From: an uncultured Phascolarctobacterium sp.
GTDB lineage: Bacteria; Bacillota; Negativicutes; Acidaminococcales; Acidaminococcaceae
Reading direction: 5' to 3'
Length of the DNA: 11,444 nucleotides
Assembly: GCA_900544885.1 (NCBI GenBank)
Contig: UQWU01000051.1
Coordinates: forward strand, 1-11,444
Below, one piece after another: positions 6,703-11,444 of the stretch. The translations under genes and the position numbers were made by a program. The notes below the pieces were generated by a model, which ran no database searches, had not been told where the DNA came from, and saw only the letters and a list, made by a program, of their open reading frames with translations. Positions within the stretch are counted from its first letter, which is position 1, and each line of letters begins with the position of its first letter.

Positions 6703-7704
6703 TTAATATTCGTTGAAGATTTCCTGCAAACGAGCATTATCAGTCGTTACTGTCAAAGCTAATTGTACTAAAATACGTGCTTTCTGCGGATTCAGGCTAT
6801 CGCTATCTAAGAAGCCTGCCTTTGTCCATTCAGGCATACCAGGTGCAACAATACCGCTGCCTGTACGACTGCTGCGAACTACTGCAATATTTTTTTGTCT
6901 AGCCTCCACCAGTGCAGGAAAAGCATTTTGGTGGAGACTACCCATACCGCTACCGGCATAAACAATCCCTTTAGCACCTGCTTCTATGCAAGCTTTAATC
7001 AGCATACCATCTTCATGAATATGAGTGTAAATAATATCTACACGTGGCAACACTTCTAAATCAGTAATCCAAAATTCGCTTTGGACAGTATGCTTTCTCA
7101 ATGAAGCATAATAAAAGGTCGGCTTTCCGTCTACAATTAAGCCCATAGCACCTAAAGCAGGCGCTTTAAAGGTTGCTGCATTACTAGTATTTGTTTTACT
7201 CACATCGCGTCCGCAATAAATTTCGTCATTCATGACTACCATAACACCCTTGCCCCAGCTATGAGCATCAGCAGCTACCTTTACTGCATTGAGTAAATTA
7301 AGTGGTCCATCGGCACTGATAGCAGTTGCCGGACGCATAGCACCGACTAAAACAATCGGCTTATTGCTATGCACTGTTAAATGTAGAAAATAAGCTGTTT
7401 CTTCCATAGTATCCGTACCATGGGTAATAACAATACCATCCACATCATCTTGTGCTAGTAATACTTCACAGCGTTTCGCAAGTTTAAGTAAAATATCTTC
7501 CGTCATATCCTGACTGCCGATATTACTTATTTGTTCACCGGCAATATCAGCTACTTTATCTAACCCAGGTACAGCATTTAATAGATCATCAACGCTGAAA
7601 ATACCTGATTCATAACCTGTCATCTGTAAGGCATTTTCTGCTTTGCCGGCAATTGTGCCACCAGTAGCTAAAATACGAATTTTTTTGAAATTTGCTTCTT
7701 GCAT
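6703..7704 (-). CDS. L-asparaginase, type II-like sequence without signal peptide
   Basis: The enzyme hydrolyses L-asparagine to aspartate and ammonia. With the start at 7704 it has 333 residues, the usual size. Active-site residues of the family are all visible: T17 in ATGGTIAG, Y31, S64 in NIGSQDM, T97 and D98 in THGTDTMEE, and K170 in DVSKTNT. The sequence is closer to E. coli AnsB (periplasmic type II) than to AnsA; the motifs GEQ-NIGSQDM, TMEETAYFL and LNPQKAR are shared. No signal peptide precedes the catalytic core, so it should act in the cytoplasm. A longer start at 7761 would fall inside the hairpin that ends the upstream gene and adds 19 residues unlike a secretion signal. The good ribosome binding site at 7708-7718 points to 7704. 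The next gene upstream is an amino-acid symporter, which may supply substrate (inference). Confidence 0.93.
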   Translation of the reverse strand: MQEANFKKIRILATGGTIAGKAENALQMTGYESGIFSVDDLLNAVPGLDKVADIAGEQISNIGSQDMTEDILLKLAKRCEVLLAQDDVDGIVITHGTDTMEETAYFLHLTVHSNKPIVLVGAMRPATAISADGPLNLLNAVKVAADAHSWGKGVMVVMNDEIYCGRDVSKTNTSNAATFKAPALGAMGLIVDGKPTFYYASLRKHTVQSEFWITDLEVLPRVDIIYTHIHEDGMLIKACIEAGAKGIVYAGSGMGSLHQNAFPALVEARQKNIAVVRSSRTGSGIVAPGMPEWTKAGFLDSDSLNPQKARILVQLALTVTTDNARLQEIFNEY

Positions 7705-7707
7705 TTG

Positions 7708-7718
7708 CTCCCCCTTAG
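7708..7718 (-). promoter_or_regulatory. Ribosome binding site fixing the asparaginase start
   Basis: The minus strand reads CTAAGGGGGAG followed by CAA and ATG. This purine-rich site supports ATG at 7702-7704 over the upstream in-frame ATG at 7759-7761. Confidence 0.75.
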
Positions 7719-7742
7719 AAATTACTTTTACATTTTTCACTA

Positions 7743-7780
7743 CTATAAAAATAGACTGCACTGCAAGCAGTACAGTCTAT
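7743..7780 (-). terminator. Intrinsic terminator of the AGCS symporter gene
   Basis: ATAGACTG (7751-7758) pairs with CAGTCTAT (7773-7780), and after one mismatch ACTGC (7760-7764) pairs with GCAGT (7767-7771), with a two-base loop (AA). On the minus strand the stem is followed by TTTTTATAG. A T-run also lies on the plus-strand side, but no plus-strand gene ends here. It falls after the duplicated 3' end of the symporter gene. Confidence 0.85.
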
Positions 7781-7799
7781 AATTTTTTATCTAGTCCAA

Positions 7800-7945
7800 T
7801 TTTAATCCTGCCAGTAATCTAATTTTTGTTTAATACCGACAGCAGATGCTTTAAATACAGAATCTTTACCTGTTTTAATCCTGCCAGTAATCTAATTTTT
7901 GTTTAATACCGACAGCAGATGCTTTAAATACAGGATCTTTACCTG
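7800..7945. repeat. 73-base direct tandem duplication of a gene 3' end
   Basis: Bases 7800-7872 and 7873-7945 are two head-to-tail copies of 73 bases that differ at one position only (A at 7861, G at 7934). The right copy holds the last 23 codons and stop of the AGCS symporter gene. The left copy lies after that stop and is not translated. Because 73 is not a multiple of three, the stop of the first copy read (right) ends translation, so the protein itself keeps a normal length. Confidence 0.97.
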
Positions 7946-9284
7946 CTTCACGTTGTGCTACATAATCATCTAAAGCACGCAGAGCAGGACCACCTAACAT
8001 GCAGATAACGGGCAGGTTGATAATAGCCATGCAACCCATTAAAACGTCGGATAAATCCCACATCAAGCCCATGCTAGAACCAGCACCGATGAAAATAAAT
8101 ACGCAGGCAATCATGCGATAAGTTACAGTAAAGGTATTGCTAGGAACTTTTTTCAGAATGTAAGCAAAGCAGTTATCAACATAATAGAGGTTGCCCAATA
8201 AAGTAGTGAAAGCAAACAATACCATGCAGACAGTGATAAATACTTTAGCACCGCCACCCATGCTTACAGCTAATGCTTTTTGTACATAAGGAGCACCAGC
8301 TAATTCCGGAGTCGGAGCAATGCCGGAGCTGAGGCACATGAAAGCAGTTGCAGTACAAACCAGCAGAGTATCGATAAATACGGAAAGCATTTGTACTAAA
8401 CCTTGTTTTACCGGGTGAGATACGTCAGCAGCAGCTGCTGCGTTCGGTGCGGAACCTACACCTGCTTCATTACTGTACAGACCACGTTTGATACCGTACA
8501 TCATGCAGGAACCTGCCATACCGGAGAAAATAGCTTGAAAGTCGAAAGCTTCACTGAAAATAGAATTTAACATACCAGGAATTAAATCGATGTGTAAAAT
8601 AGCCAGTATAAACGCTACGGAAATATAAATAACGCCCATAATAGGAACCAAAGTAGAGGTTGCTCTAATGATGCGTTTACCGCCGCCTAATAAGCACCAA
8701 GCTACGAATACTGCTAAAACAGCACCAATAACCCAAGGAGTAGTTTCCGGATTATAGAATTCGTAAGCAATAAAAGTAGATTGCAGGTTATAAGCACACA
8801 GCATATTGAAGCCTACGCCATAAGTTGCAATCAAAGACATACTGAATAATACTGCTAAAGCACGACTGTTCAACGCTGCTTCGATATAATAAGCAGGACC
8901 ACCGTAACTGCTGTGTTCGCCACGTTTTTTATAAATCTGTGCCAGAGTACTTTCGATAAACGCAGAAGCACCACCGACAATGGCAATAACCCACATCCAG
9001 AATACAGCACCATAGCCGCCTAAGCAGATAGCTGTAGAAATACCGATGATATTACCGGTACCTACACGAGAAGCAGTAGAAATCATCAGGGCCTGGAAAG
9101 AAGATACAGGCTGTTCATGATTGCCTACCGGCTTTTCTAAAATGACACGGATTGTTTCACGGAACAAGCGTACCTGAACAAGACGTGTACGGAAGGTGTA
9201 GTACAAACCTACACCGATGAGCATGATGATCAGCAGGTAACTATACATAAAATTGCTGATCGCACTAACCATTGATGCAAACAT
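7875..9284 (-). CDS. Sodium:amino-acid symporter, AGCS (alanine/glycine:cation) family
   Basis: This is an inner-membrane carrier of 469 residues with about ten to eleven hydrophobic segments, the normal size for the AlsT/DagA/AGCS family, which takes up alanine, glycine or related amino acids with Na+. Family marks are VGTGNIIGISTAI (74-86), GGYGAVFWMWV (89-99), a conserved glutamate in the following helix (E111) and YSNEAGVGSAP (270-280) before a polar AAAAAD-HP stretch. The start is set by GAGGGGGAT, eight bases before ATG, behind an A-rich leader with a nine-base A run. It has its own extended -10 promoter at 9327-9335. The last 73 bases are duplicated downstream. Substrate is not certain; some AGCS proteins carry glutamine, and the adjacent asparaginase hints at amide amino acids, but this is only context. 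Confidence 0.94.
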   Translation of the reverse strand: MFASMVSAISNFMYSYLLIIMLIGVGLYYTFRTRLVQVRLFRETIRVILEKPVGNHEQPVSSFQALMISTASRVGTGNIIGISTAICLGGYGAVFWMWVIAIVGGASAFIESTLAQIYKKRGEHSSYGGPAYYIEAALNSRALAVLFSMSLIATYGVGFNMLCAYNLQSTFIAYEFYNPETTPWVIGAVLAVFVAWCLLGGGKRIIRATSTLVPIMGVIYISVAFILAILHIDLIPGMLNSIFSEAFDFQAIFSGMAGSCMMYGIKRGLYSNEAGVGSAPNAAAAADVSHPVKQGLVQMLSVFIDTLLVCTATAFMCLSSGIAPTPELAGAPYVQKALAVSMGGGAKVFITVCMVLFAFTTLLGNLYYVDNCFAYILKKVPSNTFTVTYRMIACVFIFIGAGSSMGLMWDLSDVLMGCMAIINLPVICMLGGPALRALDDYVAQREAGKDPVFKASAVGIKQKLDYWQD

Positions 9285-9326
9285 AAATAAAATCCCCCTC
9301 TTTTTTTTTATTAAAGCATCAAAAAT

Positions 9327-9335
9327 ATTATATCA
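9327..9335 (-). promoter_or_regulatory. Extended -10 promoter of the AGCS symporter gene
   Basis: The minus strand reads TGATATAAT, with TATAAT at 9332-9327, about 42 bases before the ATG. No good -35 is present at 17 bases (TATGCT); TTGTAT lies at 20 bases. The predicted leader is about 35 bases and shows no riboswitch fold. Confidence 0.7.
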
Positions 9336-9377
9336 TAAAATTATTCCCTAGCATACAAAAAAATTTTTTTCACGTAC

Positions 9378-9914
9378 TCATTTTAACAAATCAGCTAAAT
9401 ACATTTCATCTTTTTGATGCTTTCCTTTCAATTTTTTATAACGCTTAATAGATTCTACTAACAATGTTATTCTGTCGCCATAATATTCCCGATAAAAAAG
9501 TGTACTATTATTGTACCGCACCCTATTATAAACTATATTTTCTTTACTGAAAATTTTCGGCGTACATTTAGATTTTACTTTTTCAAACGAAGCAACAAGT
9601 TCTTCTGAAATAATCAGTAACATTTCTAATTCCGGCTTTGTACAATATTTAAGTACTTTTTTTATCTTATGTCTATATTCTTTAGGAATTTTCAAATCAT
9701 CACTTAATTTATCCCCTATGCGAATAACTTCTACTTCACCCTGATATAAATTTAAAGCAGTTTTTACAGCAGCATTATTAGAAATTTGCCTTGCGTGATA
9801 AGGAACTAAATTTAGCAAATCATCAGAGCTAAAATAAAATTTTCCATGTTCCAATAACATTTTAACTACTTCTAGTTCATTTGGTCTTTCACACATAATA
9901 AGGAGTTTGCTCAT
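9378..9914 (-). CDS. Protein of unrecognised family, partner of AAA ATPase, possible Toprim-like effector
   Basis: I do not recognise this 178-residue protein with certainty. It is predicted to be soluble and is rich in charged residues and Lys/Tyr. The N-terminus (KLLIMCERPNELEVVKMLL, 3-21) has the pattern of a beta strand, a conserved Glu and a helix, as in Toprim-type nucleases (usually EGxxD or EGpnE), but R10 stands where Gly is expected. Further blocks that look conserved-like are DDLLNLVPYHARQI (31-44), VEVIRIGDKLSDDL (61-74), CTKPELEMLLII (91-102) and a terminal KDEMYLADLLK. Its ATG overlaps the stop of the ATPase gene by four bases (ATGA), so the two are translated together and probably act together. 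Base composition is AT-rich compared with the metabolic genes of the window, like its partner. Effector of a defence pair is inference. Confidence 0.8.
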   Translation of the reverse strand: MSKLLIMCERPNELEVVKMLLEHGKFYFSSDDLLNLVPYHARQISNNAAVKTALNLYQGEVEVIRIGDKLSDDLKIPKEYRHKIKKVLKYCTKPELEMLLIISEELVASFEKVKSKCTPKIFSKENIVYNRVRYNNSTLFYREYYGDRITLLVESIKRYKKLKGKHQKDEMYLADLLK

Positions 9915-11029
9915 TTCATCAGTTCCTTTTTCAACTCCATCAAATCATCATAATTTACTGAAGTTTCAAAGGTATTATTGTAAAATTGCTTGCTTTTTAA
10001 TAATTCCGGCCTGATATTATAATTTTCATACATATTATACAAGTGACTTTTATTATCAGCTTTAGCAATCCAAATATTGTCCTGTCTATTAAAGAGGTCT
10101 AAAACTTCACAATAATGTGTAGCAAATATCAAAGTAGCTGATTTTTTATTTACAGTTTTATCTTTAAATAAACTTATCATATTTTCAACAAGCGTTTTAT
10201 GAAAATGGTTTTCGACTTCATCTATTAAAAGATCAAAACCATTCTCTAAAGCAGCCACAATAAAAATATATAAGAAAATACCTTTTGTTGTACCACTTGA
10301 TAACATATGAAGTAATTCTGAATCTGAAAATTCTTTTTGGCAATTTTGATACTCGAGTCTAAAATGTTTTTCATCTATCATTTCCAATGCAGTAATACGT
10401 TCATCAAAAATTTTGATTACTTTTGTTAAAACATTTCTAGAAATATTATAATTTTTCATTGCCCGAAATAATAAATGATAGGTATTAGGACCTTCGCCAT
10501 TACAATTAAAATATACAGCTCGTGTCAATTTCTTTTTCAAGATAAAAAATATAATAGAAGTATCTTCTGGAAGTTCACCTAAATTAGTTTCTTCTTTAAA
10601 TCCTTCTGCATCATAAATATTCTTTACTTTAGACTTATAATACCTTTTTTTATAAATATGCTGATTCGTAAAGTTTGCCTTAGTACCTAAATTGGCATCA
10701 GATTTCAAAATTACAGTATACTTATAAATATATTTTTCATGATAAAAAATTATTTCTAAATTTACATTATCATAATTATAATATTTATCTTCTAAACGAA
10801 ATTCTCCCAAAATAGAGTAACAACATTCTAACAATTCTATCGCAGAAGTTTTTCCCGAAGCATTTTTACCAACAAAAGCCATAGTATTATAGGTAAATAA
10901 TTCTTCTGCCACCTCTTGTAATTCATATTCTTTATCTTCACTTGTTTTTTTCGATTTAGCTACTAAATCAATTAAAAAATCATCGCCACAGTTTTTATAA
11001 TTAGAAGCACGCACTCTTAATAATTTCAT
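9911..11029 (-). CDS. OLD/AAA_15-like ATPase (SMC-type nucleotide-binding fold)
   Basis: This is a 372-residue soluble ATPase of the ABC/SMC-like group found in OLD nucleases, the AriA subunit of PARIS and abortive-infection proteins. MKLLRVRASNYKNC at the start is the usual first strand of these proteins. Walker A is GKNASGKT (54-61), the signature-like motif is LSSGTTKGI (243-251), Walker B is LLIDEVENHFH (267-277) with catalytic E271, and the H-loop is ATHYCEVLD (303-311). There is no C-terminal Toprim nuclease domain, unlike full OLD proteins; the small downstream gene may supply the effector. Translation starts after GAAGGAG, eight bases before ATG. A consensus-like promoter (11060-11088) precedes it. 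The gene is clearly richer in A and T than serA or the transporters, which suggests acquisition by transfer. ATP-dependent sensing of phage or foreign DNA is inferred from the family, not shown. Confidence 0.9.
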   Translation of the reverse strand: MKLLRVRASNYKNCGDDFLIDLVAKSKKTSEDKEYELQEVAEELFTYNTMAFVGKNASGKTSAIELLECCYSILGEFRLEDKYYNYDNVNLEIIFYHEKYIYKYTVILKSDANLGTKANFTNQHIYKKRYYKSKVKNIYDAEGFKEETNLGELPEDTSIIFFILKKKLTRAVYFNCNGEGPNTYHLLFRAMKNYNISRNVLTKVIKIFDERITALEMIDEKHFRLEYQNCQKEFSDSELLHMLSSGTTKGIFLYIFIVAALENGFDLLIDEVENHFHKTLVENMISLFKDKTVNKKSATLIFATHYCEVLDLFNRQDNIWIAKADNKSHLYNMYENYNIRPELLKSKQFYNNTFETSVNYDDLMELKKELMK

Positions 11030-11059
11030 AAGCCAAACTCCTTCATTTTATATAGTAAT

Positions 11060-11088
11060 ATTATAGCATTTAACGCTATTTAAAACAA
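11060..11088 (-). promoter_or_regulatory. Promoter of the ATPase/partner operon
   Basis: On the minus strand TTGTTT (11088-11083), a 17-base spacer and TATAAT (11065-11060) with the TGn extension form the best sigma-70-type promoter in the window. It is about 30 bases before the ATPase ATG. A short inverted repeat, ATAGC (11063-11067) and GCTAT (11075-11079), lies across the -10 edge and spacer and might be an operator. Confidence 0.8.
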
Positions 11089-11126
11089 TAATTTTGGTTT
11101 AAACTCTATAATATTATTTTTTATAC

Positions 11127-11156
11127 AAAAAGACCGCTTCCGAAGAAGCGGTCTTT
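11127..11156 (-). terminator. Intrinsic terminator of the outer-membrane barrel gene
   Basis: A perfect 12-base stem (11129-11140 with 11145-11156) encloses CGAA on the plus strand, which is UUCG closed by C-G in the minus-strand RNA, a very stable tetraloop. A run of five T follows on the minus strand. It lies about 45 bases after the stop of the barrel gene and isolates the ATPase operon from it. Confidence 0.93.
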
Positions 11157-11199
11157 ATTTACGCGCGTGTTTGTTTAAGTGTACTTAACTAATTTAAAA

Positions 11200-11444
11200 T
11201 TAGAAAGTGAAGGTCAGGTCAGCCCAGATGATTTGGTCATCGTTGTTGGGGTAATCCAGTTTGGATTCGGTATCGTAGTAAGCAACGGTACCAACGATGT
11301 TTTTAGCGAAGGTGTAGTTAGCACCTACGCCGTAACCTTTGAAACCAGTGTTGCCGAAGGTGTTAGCATCAGTGGTGTGTGCTACATAAGTTTGACCACC
11401 TTGGTCATAGTAGTTAGCCCAGATACCATAGCTGCCAGCTTCAC
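11200..11444 (-). CDS. Outer-membrane beta-barrel protein (porin type), C-terminal fragment
   Basis: The gene enters from the right edge of the window and ends with TAA at 11202-11200. The 80 visible residues alternate polar and aromatic/hydrophobic positions in strands, for example YGIWANYY, GYGVGANYTFA, NIVGTVAYYD and IIWADLTFTF. Gly/Asn/Asp-rich turns lie between them. The chain ends in phenylalanine, as expected for a barrel recognised by the outer-membrane assembly machinery. In Negativicutes such barrels usually follow an N-terminal SLH domain (OmpM type); that part is outside the window, so the SLH assignment is inference. Codons here are more GC-rich and uniform (GGT, ACC, AAC, GTA) than in the ATPase gene, in keeping with high expression. 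Confidence 0.85.
   Translation of the reverse strand, partial: EAGSYGIWANYYDQGGQTYVAHTTDANTFGNTGFKGYGVGANYTFAKNIVGTVAYYDTESKLDYPNNDDQIIWADLTFTF

Noticed and set aside
6713..6961. An 82-codon plus-strand open frame
   Set aside because: It is antisense to the asparaginase gene, with composition that simply mirrors that gene.
7800..7945. Start of a CRISPR array or an insertion-sequence footprint
   Set aside because: There are only two abutting copies without spacers, inverted ends or a transposase; the repeat unit is the 3' coding end of the symporter gene.
9357..9370. A7T7 palindrome after the small partner gene, considered as a terminator
   Set aside because: There is no loop and the flanking bases do not pair, so it cannot form a stable hairpin. 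A terminator for the ATPase operon is not evident.
11175..11188. TTAAGT-GT-ACTTAA inverted repeat after the barrel gene
   Set aside because: It is short and AT-rich, and the nearby 12-base perfect hairpin explains termination.

Overview
The window reads as chromosome of a diderm Firmicute (class Negativicutes), most likely an Acidaminococcaceae member such as Phascolarctobacterium. This placement is inferred. The minus strand at the right edge carries the C-terminal end of a beta-barrel protein of the kind found in Negativicutes outer membranes, and it finishes on an aromatic residue. Ribosome binding sites are strong and purine rich, and the genes have a moderate-to-low GC look. A lipoprotein and a Uup-like ABC-F protein also fit.

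Left part (1-2430, plus strand) is a serine biosynthesis operon: the tail of serC (phosphoserine aminotransferase), a full serA (D-3-phosphoglycerate dehydrogenase with an ACT domain) and a histidine-phosphatase-family enzyme. The last is a good candidate for the final step, phosphoserine to serine. A bidirectional hairpin terminator (2451-2487) separates this operon from the convergent genes on the other strand.

Middle part (2489-6598, minus strand) is read from right to left: a barnase-type ribonuclease with a lipoprotein signal peptide, a barstar-type inhibitor, a Uup-like ABC-F ATPase and a MATE exporter. The gaps are 10, 14 and 33 bases, so they look like one transcription unit, with a promoter near 6640. 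The RNase/inhibitor pair is the most interesting item here. The catalytic residues are kept, but one of the classical barnase-barstar salt-bridge pairs has changed on both sides.

Next (6703-9284, minus strand) come an L-asparaginase with type II-like sequence but no signal peptide, and an AGCS-family sodium:amino-acid symporter. The symporter gene carries a 73-base tandem duplication of its own 3' end, one copy of which is now untranslated.

Right part (9378-11029, minus strand) is a visibly AT-rich two-gene unit with a 4-base ATGA overlap: an OLD/AAA_15-like ATPase followed by a small protein of a family I cannot name. It has its own consensus-like promoter, and its organisation resembles ATPase plus effector anti-phage systems. 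It is followed (toward 11444) by the terminator and C-terminus of the outer-membrane barrel gene.
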